From an uncultured Pedobacter sp. (GTDB lineage: Bacteria > Bacteroidota > Bacteroidia > Sphingobacteriales > Sphingobacteriaceae), in assembly GCA_946478755.1 (NCBI GenBank), contig CAMLDJ010000002.1, positions 7,052 through 71,051 on the forward strand: a stretch of DNA of 64,000 nucleotides, in the 5' to 3' direction. The notes below the pieces were generated by a model. The model was given only the letters and a program-made list of their open reading frames with translations. It was not told the origin of the DNA and did not search any database. A program made the position numbers and the translations under genes. Positions 44,911 through 55,435 of the stretch are shown here, piece by piece; within the stretch, counting starts at the first letter, position 1, and each line of letters begins with the position of its first letter.

Positions 44911-45588
44911 ATGAAAGCAAAGAAAGTATTTCCAAAAAAGACCTGGCTGTACCGAAATGGGCTCTCCATAACCTTTATCAGCCTATTTGTTTTTACACTC
45001 CTGGCACAGGCAATTACAGGATGGAAAGAACACAATGGCGAACTGAGCGATCAGGGAGCGTCGCCGATCTCTTTTAATAATTACCTTCATACCGGGCATT
45101 TTATTTCTGCCACTTTCGAAAATTTTGAAAGCGAGTTTCTGCAGATGGTTCTTTATGTGTTGCTAACCGTAAAACTGCGTCAGATCGGTTCGGCCGAATC
45201 TAAAAAACTTGATGAAGAAGAAGCAGTAGACCGCGAGCCTGTTGCCTCGAAGAGTGCCCCATGGCCCGTACGCCAGGGCGGACTGATCTTGAAACTGTAT
45301 TCCAACTCCCTTTCTATTGCTTTCAGCATACTTTTTCTGTTAAGCTGGTACCTCCATTTTTATGGCAGCTGGCGAGATCACAACGCTGAGCAAATATTAA
45401 AAGGTCAAGAAACAGATACGATGACCACCTATCTTGGCCAGGCAAACTTCTGGTTCGAAACCTTTCAAAACTGGCAGAGCGAATTCCTCTCGGTGGCTGC
45501 CATTGTGGTATTAACCATTTTCTTAAGGCAGAAGGGCTCTCCGGAATCTAAACCCGTAGATGCGCCGCATATGGAAACAGGAAAATAA
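44911..45588 (+). CDS. DUF6766-family membrane protein
   Basis: A 225-residue protein with an internal duplication: two halves each contain two membrane segments and the same pattern (LYRNGLSITFISLFVFTLLA with FENFESEFLQMVLYVLLTVK; then LYSNSLSIAFSILFLLSWYL with FQNWQSEFLSVAAIVVLTIF). Each half ends in a Lys/Arg-QxGS-xESK motif (RQIGSAESKK, RQKGSPESKP). The function is unknown. It directly follows the CinA-C gene and precedes a ferritin-like stress gene. Confidence 0.88.
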   Translation: MKAKKVFPKKTWLYRNGLSITFISLFVFTLLAQAITGWKEHNGELSDQGASPISFNNYLHTGHFISATFENFESEFLQMVLYVLLTVKLRQIGSAESKKLDEEEAVDREPVASKSAPWPVRQGGLILKLYSNSLSIAFSILFLLSWYLHFYGSWRDHNAEQILKGQETDTMTTYLGQANFWFETFQNWQSEFLSVAAIVVLTIFLRQKGSPESKPVDAPHMETGK

Positions 45589-45698
45589 AAAGAACAGAAA
45601 TATTATAGACTTGTACCAAGACTTAAAACAAAAAACATAAAACCATTTGAAATTTCAGCCTGTTCTATAGATATCAAAAACCTATTAAAATTATAATT

Positions 45699-46256
45699 AT
45701 GGCAACTACAAAAACAGCAGGCAACAAAGCCTCAAAATCTACATCAAAAACAGGAAAAATAGAAAATTCTGAATTCCATGATTTTTTTATTGATGAATTA
45801 AAGGATATTTATTGGGCAGAAAAACACCTTGCCAAAGCGCTGCCAAAAATGCAGAAGGCAGCCACTAGCCCTGAACTTGCAGTAGCTTTTGAAAAGCACA
45901 CCGAGGAAACTCAACAACATGTAAGTACACTGGAAGAAGTTTTTGGGCTTTTAGGTGAAAAACCAGTAGCTAAAAAGTGTGATGCAATGGCAGGTTTGCT
46001 CGAAGAAGCCGATGGAATTATTGCTGATACCGATAAAGGTACGATGATAAGAGATGCAGGACTTATCCTGGCGGCTCAAAAAGTGGAACATTATGAAATT
46101 GCAACCTATGGTACGCTTAGGGTGTTTGCCGAAAATATCGGACATAGTGATGTGGCCGAACTTCTTTCTCAAACCCTTGAAAATGAAAAGGCAACCGATG
46201 TGGCACTTACCGAGATTGCTGTCAACGCGGTTAATGAAGAGGCCGTTACAGAATAA
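45699..46256 (+). CDS. Ferritin-like DUF892 (YciE/YciF-type) stress protein
   Basis: A 185-residue protein with a Lys/Ser/Thr-rich, probably disordered start (about 1-22) and then a four-helix ferritin-like bundle: FHDFFIDELKDIYWAEKHLA, AFEKHTEETQQHVSTLEEVF, LAAQKVEHYEIATYGTLRVF and LLSQTLENEKATDVALTEIA. Conserved Glu/His suggest a di-iron site. YciE/YciF proteins are general-stress induced. It closes the stress cluster. Confidence 0.94.
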   Translation: MATTKTAGNKASKSTSKTGKIENSEFHDFFIDELKDIYWAEKHLAKALPKMQKAATSPELAVAFEKHTEETQQHVSTLEEVFGLLGEKPVAKKCDAMAGLLEEADGIIADTDKGTMIRDAGLILAAQKVEHYEIATYGTLRVFAENIGHSDVAELLSQTLENEKATDVALTEIAVNAVNEEAVTE

Positions 46257-46425
46257 AAAAGAGGGTGTATCATAAAGGCGGTTTCAACTCTGATGCTGTC
46301 CTGTTGTCCAAAGGACTCCTAAGGAGAGCCTCCCGATGAAAATCGGGACAAGTCGTCGAAACACCTTAAAGATTATTTAAATAGGCCTTCGATAGGCTAT
46401 CATTGACAGACTCCAATAGAATGGT

Positions 46426-46574
46426 CGTCATTGCGAGGAACGAAGATAACCGAACGAAGTGAGCTCATGAATGCCTTTAAAAACAACGGCACAAATGAAT
46501 AATCTTAATGCGCACGCTGGTAGCGATCGTTGTAAGATTGCTTCGTCGGCTGAAAAAGCCTTCTCGCAATGACG
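46426..46574. repeat. Dispersed ~150-bp inverted-end repeat, copy 1
   Basis: Bounded by CGTCATTGCGAG at the left and CTCGCAATGACG at the right, exact inverted complements. The interior is shared with the copy at 55170-55319 with few differences (including TAGCGATCGTTGTAAGATTG and GCTTCGTCGGCTGAAAAAGC). No coding capacity. It sits in the 46257-46663 gap, which also has a small hairpin TCCCGATGAAAATCGGGA at 46331-46348. It looks like a non-autonomous palindromic intergenic element. Confidence 0.85.
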
Positions 46575-46663
46575 ATCCTTCGAAGCTTATCATTGCAAAA
46601 AAAATCTTATCAGATCACATCCAACAATAACGGACATGTAAGTGTTATTTATTATGCAATGAT

Positions 46664-47545
46664 ATGATCAACACAGGAAATCCCATATTCAGCCACAAAT
46701 TTACTTCTGATCCAACTGTTTTGTTATACGATCAGAAAGTATATTTATATACCGGGCACGATGAAGCAGCACCAGGTGTACAAAGCTATATCATGCGCAA
46801 CTGGCTCTGCTTTTCTTCTGCCGACCTGATCAATTGGGAAGAACATCCGGTACCATTACAGGCAACAGATTTTAGTTGGGCTAGCGGGGATGCATTTGCA
46901 TCCTGTGTGGTATTTAACAAACAGCAATTTTATTGGTTTGCTGCAGTCTCCCATCGCGATATACCCGGCAAAGCAATTGCACTTGGAGTATCAGAAACAC
47001 CTACAGGTCCTTTCCGTGATGCAATTGGATCGGCACTGATCACAGGGAATGATATTCCTTTCGACAAAAATCCAATGGCGAACCTAGATCCTTCTGTAAT
47101 CATTGACACAGACGGGCAGGCCTATATCTTTTGGGGTAACCAAAAGTGCTATTTCGCTAAATTAAGTGACGATATGCTCGGCCTGCAGGGCAAAATTAAT
47201 ACGATTGAGCTACCTGGTTTCTCTGAAGGTGCTCATGTTTTTAAACGCAACGACTGGTATTACCTAACTTACGGTTATGGCAATCCTGAAAAGGTAGCCT
47301 ACGCCATGAGCCCCAGCATACACGGGCCGTGGGCATTTAAAGGAATATTAAACGAACTGGCTGGAAACTGCGAAACAAACCGTCCTGCCATTGTCGAATT
47401 CAAAGGAAAGAACTACTTCTTTTATCATAACGGCGCATTAAAAGGCGGAGGCAGTCACAGGCGTTCGGTCTGCGTTGATTATCTTTATTATAATCCAGAT
47501 GGGACAATCAAGCGGGTGCTAATGAGCAGCGAAGGATTGCGCTAG
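46664..47545 (+). CDS. GH43-family glycosidase without signal peptide
   Basis: A 293-residue five-bladed propeller glycosidase: FTSDPTVLLYDQKVYLYTGH (general base Asp), NLDPSVIIDTDGQAYIFWGN (pKa-modulating Asp), ELPGFSEGAHVFKRNDWYYL (catalytic Glu), CETNRPAIVEFKGKNYFFYH and a late RRSVCVDYLYYNPDGT. Family members are xylosidases or arabinofuranosidases that trim (arabino)xylan oligosaccharides. There is no signal sequence and upstream in-frame codons end at a stop, so it is probably cytoplasmic and works on imported oligosaccharides. A repeat element lies directly upstream. Confidence 0.92.
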   Translation: MINTGNPIFSHKFTSDPTVLLYDQKVYLYTGHDEAAPGVQSYIMRNWLCFSSADLINWEEHPVPLQATDFSWASGDAFASCVVFNKQQFYWFAAVSHRDIPGKAIALGVSETPTGPFRDAIGSALITGNDIPFDKNPMANLDPSVIIDTDGQAYIFWGNQKCYFAKLSDDMLGLQGKINTIELPGFSEGAHVFKRNDWYYLTYGYGNPEKVAYAMSPSIHGPWAFKGILNELAGNCETNRPAIVEFKGKNYFFYHNGALKGGGSHRRSVCVDYLYYNPDGTIKRVLMSSEGLR

Positions 47546-47758
47546 CGCTCCCTGGCCAAAGAAAGCTTGGACTGCCTGCAATTTGAAGATCAATTTCACC
47601 GAAATATCTCCCCTAAACTTTCATATTAGCGTCCTATCTGGCCTAGATGCCAGATCTGACGAACAAAAAACACCACCCTAGTATACTCCAGCAATGATTT
47701 ATGGTTCTAATCCAGATCGCAGTAATTGCATTTACCAGGGAAGCATAAATAAACAAGT

Positions 47759-47846
47759 GTTACAAAAAAACATCTGATTATTCAAATGTACTAGTAAAAA
47801 TGACGAAATAAACTATTCTCATAGCCACAATCCGAATAATTTAGCC
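47759..47846 (+). promoter_or_regulatory. Shared xylan-locus promoter module, copy 1
   Basis: The blocks GTTACA-A6-CA (47759-47772), a 30-bp core at 47783-47812 (CTAGTAAAAATGACGAAATA inside) and AATAATTTAGC (47835-47845) recur before the GH43-CBM6 gene at 57431-57518. Core identity is 28/30 and core-to-box spacing is 52 bp in both. TAATTTAG resembles the Bacteroidota -7 box TAnnTTTG. The GH10 ATG follows 33 bp after. It is probably the operator plus promoter used by the HTCS regulator. The rest of the 47546-47867 gap shows nothing else. Confidence 0.75.
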
Positions 47847-47867
47847 TACTGATCATCAAACCAGATT

Positions 47868-48947
47868 ATGAGCCGAAAGCCGAACAAATTACTAGTGATT
47901 CTGCTATTCCTTTTCTTAGGAATTCTAACCTTAAGTGCATACAAAAGAGCCAGCGGGCTTAAAGATTACTATAAAAATTATTTCCCTATAGGTGTTGCCG
48001 TTAAGCCGAGCGACCTCCATAATCAAGAAAAATCGCTGATCTTAACACATTTTAATAGTATCACGGCAGAAAATGCAATGAAAATGGGTCCAATACATCC
48101 CCTTGAAAATAGATTTTTCTGGAAAATTGCAGATTCAATTGTTCAATTTGGATTACAGAATAAGATAAAAGTAAGGGGCCACTGCTTAGTCTGGTATGCC
48201 CAAACACCAAGATGGCTATTTAAAGACTCCATAGGAAATCAGGTAACTAAAGAAGTGTTACTTTCCAGGATCAAAAACCATATTAACACCGTTGTATCCC
48301 GGTACCGTGGAAAAATTTATGCTTGGGATGTAGTAAATGAGGTGATTGCAGATGACACCAGCACTTTCCGAAAATCTCAGCTGTATAATATTGCCGGGGA
48401 GGATTTCATTGAACAAGCATTTAGGGATGCACATGCAGCAGATCCAAAAGCATTGTTGTTTTATAACGATTACAATACGGAAAATCCTATAAAACGGGAT
48501 AAGATATATCAGATGCTTAAAAAGCTGTTAGCCAAAGGAGTTCCCATCCACGGCGTTGGATTACAGGCACATTGGTCTATCAGTAACCCTACCCGCTCCG
48601 AACTTGAAAAATCTATTGAATTGTTTTCATCTCTTGGTCTTCAGATCCAATTTACCGAGCTAGATGTTTCCGTGTATTCGGGAAGACAGGGCGGCCAGAT
48701 GATTACAGGCGAAAAAGGCACTAATGCAGCTGTTTTTACACCAGAAATGGAACAACAGCAATTGGAAAAATACAAGATGGTTTTTGAGGTGTTCAGAAAA
48801 TATAAAAAAAACATTACAGGTGTTACCTTTTGGAACCTCTCCGACCGTTATAGCTGGCTCAATGCCAGAGGTAGAAAAAACTTTCCACTACTATTTGATG
48901 CCGATTTAAAACCAAAAAAAGCATACTACGAAGTTACAAAGTTTTAA
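47868..48947 (+). CDS. GH10 endo-beta-1,4-xylanase (first copy)
   Basis: A 359-residue secreted enzyme with an N-terminal signal segment (LLVILLFLFLGILTLSAY). The GH10 barrel motifs are FNSITAENAMKMGPIHP, VRGHCLVWYAQTPRWLF, YAWDVVNEVI (acid/base Glu158), YNDYNTENP, GVGLQAHWSI and IQFTELDVSV (nucleophile Glu264), ending GVTFWNLSDRYSWL. It cuts the xylan backbone with retention. It is the first gene of a five-gene operon (GH10, esterase, GH10, GH115, GH43) behind the promoter module. Confidence 0.96.
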   Translation: MSRKPNKLLVILLFLFLGILTLSAYKRASGLKDYYKNYFPIGVAVKPSDLHNQEKSLILTHFNSITAENAMKMGPIHPLENRFFWKIADSIVQFGLQNKIKVRGHCLVWYAQTPRWLFKDSIGNQVTKEVLLSRIKNHINTVVSRYRGKIYAWDVVNEVIADDTSTFRKSQLYNIAGEDFIEQAFRDAHAADPKALLFYNDYNTENPIKRDKIYQMLKKLLAKGVPIHGVGLQAHWSISNPTRSELEKSIELFSSLGLQIQFTELDVSVYSGRQGGQMITGEKGTNAAVFTPEMEQQQLEKYKMVFEVFRKYKKNITGVTFWNLSDRYSWLNARGRKNFPLLFDADLKPKKAYYEVTKF

Positions 48948-48966
48948 ACAAACAACAATTTGATGA

Positions 48967-49869
<903 letters not shown>

Positions 49870-49907
49870 TCAAATAGCCTATACTTTTCCAAACTGATCA
49901 AGATACA

Positions 49908-51017
49908 ATGAGTGCCAAAAATATATTTTCAAGTTATATCCTATCTCTATTCTTCGTACTGGGTTTCGGAGGATGTAAAACGGGGCAATCGCTTTCCAGT
50001 TACCAAACAGATAGCAGGGGTTTAAAAGATTTTTACAAAGATTACTTCTCAATTGGTGTTGCCGTTGGCAAAAGAAATCTGAGCGGAGAGGAAAGTACAC
50101 TGATCAAAAAACATTTTAACAGCATTACAGCAGAAAACGCCATGAAAATGGAGTCGATGCAGCCTGTTGAGGGAAAATTTAATTGGCGGGAAGCCGATTC
50201 GATTATCAGCTTTGCAACGCTAAACAACATCAAAGTACGTGGACATAATTTATGTTGGCACGAACAGGTACCCTCATGGTTTTTCACAGATAAAGAGGGA
50301 AAGGAAGTAAGTAAAATAGTATTGCTACAACGATTAAAGGCACATATTGATGCCGTAGTTGGGCGATATAAGGGGAAAATATATGCCTGGGATGTTGTAA
50401 ATGAAGCCATTGACGATGATTCTACAAAATACTTACGAAATTCGAAATGGTACCAAATCTGTGGTGAAGACTTTATCATTAAAGCTTTTGAATATGCACA
50501 TGCCGCCGATCCTGATGCAAAACTTTATTACAATGATTATAATACCGAACGACCAGAAAAAAGAGAACGCGTATACAAGTTGCTCAAAAGCCTGAAAGAC
50601 AAGGGTGTACCTATAGATGGGGTTGGCCTTCAAGCGCATTGGTCTATCTACGAGCCTAGTGAAAATGAACTCGTTACCGCAATTAAACGCTATTCATCTT
50701 TAGGCCTTAAAATACAGTTTACCGAGTTAGATCTTTCCATTTATCCATGGGAGAAAAATAAACGTGCCAAACGTGTGGATGAAAGCGATGCTTACACCGC
50801 CGAACTTGAAGCTCAACAGGTTGCAAAGTACAAAATGGTGTTCAACGTGTTCAGAAAGTATAAAAATGTAATCACCAACGTTACATTCTGGAACATTTCA
50901 GATCGCCGCACCTGGCTGGATGGTTATCCGGTACCCGGCCGCAAAAATTACCCCTTACTTTTCGACACGCAATTAAAACCAAAAAAAGCCTATTGGAGCG
51001 TTATTAAATTTAAGTAA
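49908..51017 (+). CDS. GH10 endo-beta-1,4-xylanase lipoprotein (second copy)
   Basis: A 369-residue enzyme with lipobox LGFGGC (Cys23), so it is membrane-anchored, unlike the first copy. Motifs: FNSITAENAMKMESMQPVEG, VRGHNLCWHEQVPSWFF, YAWDVVNEAIDD (acid/base Glu166), YYNDYNTERP, GVGLQAHWSIYEP and IQFTELDLSI (nucleophile Glu273), ending NVTFWNISDRRTWLDG. It is an obvious paralogue of the gene at 47868. Its stop overlaps the GH115 start by one base (TAATG). Confidence 0.96.
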   Translation: MSAKNIFSSYILSLFFVLGFGGCKTGQSLSSYQTDSRGLKDFYKDYFSIGVAVGKRNLSGEESTLIKKHFNSITAENAMKMESMQPVEGKFNWREADSIISFATLNNIKVRGHNLCWHEQVPSWFFTDKEGKEVSKIVLLQRLKAHIDAVVGRYKGKIYAWDVVNEAIDDDSTKYLRNSKWYQICGEDFIIKAFEYAHAADPDAKLYYNDYNTERPEKRERVYKLLKSLKDKGVPIDGVGLQAHWSIYEPSENELVTAIKRYSSLGLKIQFTELDLSIYPWEKNKRAKRVDESDAYTAELEAQQVAKYKMVFNVFRKYKNVITNVTFWNISDRRTWLDGYPVPGRKNYPLLFDTQLKPKKAYWSVIKFK

Positions 51018-53869
51018 TGAAGAAAATATTTCCGCTAGTCTTATTCCTTTTCAACGTCCTCATTGCACAAGCCGCTGGGCTCGGTCCAATTACGGTAAAT
51101 ACTTATTTGCCCGGAAGTTTTGCTGTGGTGAGCAAAGGTAAGGTACCTTCCATTTTAGTAAGTGCCAACGAATGGCCAGGCGCTATACGTGCCGCCCAAA
51201 ATCTTCAAAACGATATTAAAAAGGTAAGTGGACTTGGACCCGAATTTTTAACGGATAAAACAACCGGCATGCCTATCATCATTGGCACTATCGGCAACAG
51301 CAAAATCATCGACGAAATGATCAGGAACCGTAGTCTAAATGTCTCTGAAATTGCCGGAAAATGGGAAGCCACAATAATTCAAGTGATTAAAAACCCAATT
51401 AAGGGCATAGATTCTGCTTTAGTAATTGCAGGAAGCGATAAGCGGGGAACGATATATGGAATATACGAGCTCTCTTCTCAAATTGGTGTTTCGCCATGGT
51501 ATTATTGGGCTGATATTCCTGTAAAAAAAAGCAGTTCTCTCTATGTTATTGCGGGGCGTCATGTAATTTCTTCACCTGCGGTAAAATACCGGGGGATATT
51601 TTTAAATGACGAAGCGCCTGCACTTTCGGGATGGAGCAGAAAAGAATTTGGGGGTTTTAACCATAAGTTTTATGAGAAGGTATTCGAATTGATTCTTCGC
51701 TTAAAAGGAAATTATTTATGGCCAGCCATGTGGGGAAGTGCATTTAACGACGACGATAAACTCAACCCTGTTTTAGCCGACGAGTACGGCGTAGTGATTG
51801 GAACTTCTCATCACGAACCCCTAACACGGGCCCATGATGAGTGGAAAAGATATAAAGGCGGCAAATGGAACTATGATCAAAATCCAGAACAGTTACGTGC
51901 ATTTTGGGAAAGCGGCCTGCAACGTGTAGCCGATAAAGAACAGATCATTACTGTTGGCATGCGTGGCGATGGCGACGAGCCCATGTCTACAGGCACGGCT
52001 ACCACCCTATTGGAAAAAATTGTAAAAGATCAACGTGAAATAATTGAAAAAGTAACCAAAAAACCTGCAGCACAAACGCCACAGCTATGGGCCTTGTATA
52101 AGGAAGTTCAAGATTATTACGACAAAGGGATGCGCGTTCCCGATGATGTAACGTTACTTTTATGCGATGATAATTGGGGCAACATTAGAAAATTGCCAGG
52201 TTTAGGTGAAGCGCCCAGAAAAGGCGGTTATGGAATTTATTATCATTTCGACTACGTGGGTGGCCCTAGAAATTACAAATGGGTAAACACCAACCCTATC
52301 CAAAAAATTTGGGAACAAATGCGATTGGCTTACGAACATGATGCCAATCAGATCTGGATCGTAAACGTTGGCGATTTAAAACCAATGGAGTTCCCCATCC
52401 AGTTCTTTTTAGATTACGCCTGGAATCCTGACGCCATCCCGGCCGATAAATTAATGGACTACACAATTAATTGGTCGGCCAACCAGTTTGGCAATGAAAA
52501 CGCAACAGCAATTGCCAGCCATATAGATACTTACCTAAAATACGTAGGTAGAATTAAACCAGAACTACTTCATGCAAATACTTATAGTTTAAGCAACTAT
52601 AACGAGTTCGAACAAGTTACCGCTGATTTTAAAAAACTTAAAGAACAAGCAATCACAACACATCATCAATTACCTGACAATCAAAAAAATGCATATTATC
52701 AATTGGTTCTTCATCCCATTGAGGCTGTGGCTAATTTATATGAGATATATCTCGCGGTAGCCAAAAACAAACTATATGCCAAACAGGGCAGATTTTCAAC
52801 CAATAGTTTCGCCGGTAAAGTTGATTCTCTATTTAAGCGGGATGCCGAAATCAGCGCTTACTACAATAAAACATTAGCAGGAGGAAAATGGGACCATATG
52901 ATGGATCAAACGCATATCGGTTACACTTCCTGGCAGCAACCTGATAGCAATATTATCCCTAAAACTACGCTGATTAACAATACTACTACCAATCTGGGTG
53001 TTTCACTGGAGAACTCGGAGCTTCACTTTACAGGAAAAACAAAGGTAGCGCAAGGCTTCACTTTTTCAGCGCTTGCAAATACATCACATACACTCGAAAT
53101 TTTTAGAACAGGTGCAGGTGAAATGAAATACGACATCAAAGCACCTGATTATGTAATGTTTAGCAGTAAAAAGGGACCACTTAACGATGATCAGAAAATT
53201 CAGATCAGCATTGATTGGAATAAAGCTCCAAAAAACACTATAACAAGTGAAATTCTCATTTCAGGTAGTGATAAATCGAACATCACCATCCCAATTAAAA
53301 CCGAAAACATTATACCAACCAACTTACCTGCTAATTTATTCCTCCCTGATAACGGCTATATTTCTATGGAAGCGACAAGTTATAGCAGAGCGGTAAACAG
53401 CAGACCTATTTTTTGGAAAACCATTCCAAATTACGGAAAAACCAGGGGCGGCGTAATCGCAACACCTGTGACTTCACCAATTCAGCAGCCTGGCGAAAGT
53501 TCACCACATTTAGCTTACGATATTTTTGTAACTGAAACGGGCAATTTTACCTTAAATACCTTTATCTCCCCTACTATTGATTTTAATGGGAAAGATGGAT
53601 TAAAGTTTGCCGTGTCATTAGACGCGCAACCTCCCATAGTAGTTAATATCAGCAAGGATTATACCTCTGATTATGCCTGGGGACAATCGGTAGCCAACAA
53701 CATCAAAATTTTTAAAACTCCCCTTGTCTTTAACAAAACCGGAAAACACACCATCAACTATTGGATGATTAATCCAGGCGTGGTACTGCAAAAATTAGTA
53801 CTCGATCTTGGAGAATTAAAACCAAGTTATTTAGGACCACCAGAAAGCATTAAAAGCACACGACATTAA
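51017..53869 (+). CDS. GH115 xylan alpha-1,2-glucuronidase
   Basis: A 950-residue secreted enzyme (signal LVLFLFNVLIAQAA). It shows the GH115 layout: N-terminal domain, then YRGIFLNDEAPALSGWSRKE, KVFELILRLKGNYLWPAMWG, DEYGVVIGTSHHEPLTRAHD, ITVGMRGDGDEPMSTGTATT and LLLCDDNWGNIRKLPG in the barrel, a helical domain around 520-640 and C-terminal beta-sandwiches including the terminal part from about 770. GH115 removes (4-O-methyl-)glucuronic acid from internal xylose units. It is translationally coupled to the preceding GH10. Confidence 0.96.
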   Translation: MKKIFPLVLFLFNVLIAQAAGLGPITVNTYLPGSFAVVSKGKVPSILVSANEWPGAIRAAQNLQNDIKKVSGLGPEFLTDKTTGMPIIIGTIGNSKIIDEMIRNRSLNVSEIAGKWEATIIQVIKNPIKGIDSALVIAGSDKRGTIYGIYELSSQIGVSPWYYWADIPVKKSSSLYVIAGRHVISSPAVKYRGIFLNDEAPALSGWSRKEFGGFNHKFYEKVFELILRLKGNYLWPAMWGSAFNDDDKLNPVLADEYGVVIGTSHHEPLTRAHDEWKRYKGGKWNYDQNPEQLRAFWESGLQRVADKEQIITVGMRGDGDEPMSTGTATTLLEKIVKDQREIIEKVTKKPAAQTPQLWALYKEVQDYYDKGMRVPDDVTLLLCDDNWGNIRKLPGLGEAPRKGGYGIYYHFDYVGGPRNYKWVNTNPIQKIWEQMRLAYEHDANQIWIVNVGDLKPMEFPIQFFLDYAWNPDAIPADKLMDYTINWSANQFGNENATAIASHIDTYLKYVGRIKPELLHANTYSLSNYNEFEQVTADFKKLKEQAITTHHQLPDNQKNAYYQLVLHPIEAVANLYEIYLAVAKNKLYAKQGRFSTNSFAGKVDSLFKRDAEISAYYNKTLAGGKWDHMMDQTHIGYTSWQQPDSNIIPKTTLINNTTTNLGVSLENSELHFTGKTKVAQGFTFSALANTSHTLEIFRTGAGEMKYDIKAPDYVMFSSKKGPLNDDQKIQISIDWNKAPKNTITSEILISGSDKSNITIPIKTENIIPTNLPANLFLPDNGYISMEATSYSRAVNSRPIFWKTIPNYGKTRGGVIATPVTSPIQQPGESSPHLAYDIFVTETGNFTLNTFISPTIDFNGKDGLKFAVSLDAQPPIVVNISKDYTSDYAWGQSVANNIKIFKTPLVFNKTGKHTINYWMINPGVVLQKLVLDLGELKPSYLGPPESIKSTRH

Positions 53870-53882
53870 ATTAACCAAAACC

Positions 53883-54992
53883 ATGAGCAACATGATTAAC
53901 GAATTAAAAAAAATCACCCTTTTTACATCCATTATGGGAATGGCAATTGCCAGCTCCTGCCAGCAAGCAAACCAAAAAGCAGAAAAGGAAACGACAAAGG
54001 CACCTAAAAAAACCAGCTACTTATCGCAGCCTATAATCTCCAAAATTTATACGGCCGATCCGTCTGCGCATGTTTTTAATGGAAAAATTTATGTTTACCC
54101 TTCACATGATATCGAGACTGGCACTCCGGAAAATGACAATGGTGATCATTTTGACATGAGAGATTACCACATTTTGAGCATGGATAGTGTTAATGGTAAA
54201 GTTACCGATCACGGTGTGGCTTTAAGCATAAAAGACATTCCATGGGCCGGCAGGCAACTTTGGGCACCAGATGCTGCCTTTAAAAACGGAACCTATTATC
54301 TGTATTTCCCGGTTAAAGATAAATCTGATGTATTTAGAATAGGTGTTGCTACATCAAAAAATCCAGCAGGACCATTTAAGGCTGAACCAGAACCCATTAA
54401 AGGAAGTTATAGTATCGATCCGGCGGTGTTTACAGATACTGATGGTACCAGTTACATGTACTTTGGTGGGATTTGGGGCGGGCAGTTGCAACGTTGGAAT
54501 AACGGAAAATACGATGCAAATGGCTCTAAAACCGACTCACAGAAAGAAAATGAACCCGCATTGAGCGCTAAAGTAGCGAAATTGAGCAGCGATATGTTAT
54601 CGTTTGATGGCGAAGTGAAAGATGTTCAACTAGTAGATAAACAAGGAAAAGCATTACTTACTAACGATCACGACAGACGTTTCTTTGAAGGTGCCTGGAT
54701 GCACAAATTTAATGGTAAATATTATTTCACTTATTCAACAGGCGATACCCATTATTTAGCTTACGCGATTGGCGACAAACCTTATGGACCGTTCGTTTAC
54801 GAAGGCACTTTTATGAAGCCTGTTCAAGGCTGGACTACCCATCATTCCATTTTAGAGATAAAAGGCAAATGGTATATCTTTTACCACGACACCCAGCTTT
54901 CGGGCAAAACACACCTTAGAAATGTGAAAGTGACCGAATTGAAGCACAACGCCGATGGAACAATCCAAATGATTGAACCATGGGTTGAATAA
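53883..54992 (+). CDS. GH43 beta-xylosidase/arabinofuranosidase lipoprotein
   Basis: A 369-residue protein with lipobox-like IASSC and a short Lys-rich linker. Propeller motifs: KIYTADPSAHVFNGKIYVYP (base Asp), YSIDPAVFTDTDGTSYMYFG, FFEGAWMHKFNGKYYFTYST (catalytic Glu) and WTTHHSILEIKGKWYIFYHD, ending NADGTIQMIEPW. The DNGDHFDMRDYH insertion after the first blade is typical of GH43 subfamily 1-like xylosidases. It is the last gene of the operon, 13 bp after GH115. Confidence 0.94.
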   Translation: MSNMINELKKITLFTSIMGMAIASSCQQANQKAEKETTKAPKKTSYLSQPIISKIYTADPSAHVFNGKIYVYPSHDIETGTPENDNGDHFDMRDYHILSMDSVNGKVTDHGVALSIKDIPWAGRQLWAPDAAFKNGTYYLYFPVKDKSDVFRIGVATSKNPAGPFKAEPEPIKGSYSIDPAVFTDTDGTSYMYFGGIWGGQLQRWNNGKYDANGSKTDSQKENEPALSAKVAKLSSDMLSFDGEVKDVQLVDKQGKALLTNDHDRRFFEGAWMHKFNGKYYFTYSTGDTHYLAYAIGDKPYGPFVYEGTFMKPVQGWTTHHSILEIKGKWYIFYHDTQLSGKTHLRNVKVTELKHNADGTIQMIEPWVE

Positions 54993-55169
54993 GTATAAGT
55001 TGAAAATAAGGTTGTTATAGGGAACTGAAGCAATTGATCAAATTAATCCCAGTAATGTTATTATTATCCCTAGGTTTCACGAATTGAGAAATCTGGGGGT
55101 AAAAAACACGCAATACAGCGAATAAATGCCCTCCGACTAGGGTGTCAATAACGGATCCAAAAGAAAGGT

Positions 55170-55319
55170 CGTCATTGCGAGGAACGAAGATAACCGAACA
55201 AAGTGAGCTCATGAATACCTTTAAAAAACACATGCAAAGATGAATAATCTTAATGCACACGCTAGTAGCGATCGTTGTAAGATTGCTTCGTCGGCTGAAA
55301 AAGCCTTCTCGCAATGACG
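55170..55319. repeat. Dispersed ~150-bp inverted-end repeat, copy 2
   Basis: The same boundaries (CGTCATTGCGAG and CTCGCAATGACG) and interior as 46426-46574, with scattered substitutions and one extra base. It lies in the 54993-55751 gap between convergent genes and is followed at 55355-55384 by an AT-rich unit that recurs at 55662-55690 and 61311-61337. Confidence 0.85.
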
Positions 55320-55435
55320 ATAATCTGAGGAGATTTAATCTCTTAAATTCTCCTGTCATTTATATTGATTTTATACAATAAATTAAGCCTATCATTGACA
55401 TTATTTTACAAATCATTATTAATCAACATTTATCG

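Noticed and set aside
55015..55359. 114-codon open frame on the minus strand
   Set aside because: It covers the 150-bp inverted-end repeat (55170-55319) and ends at its border, so it is not a gene.
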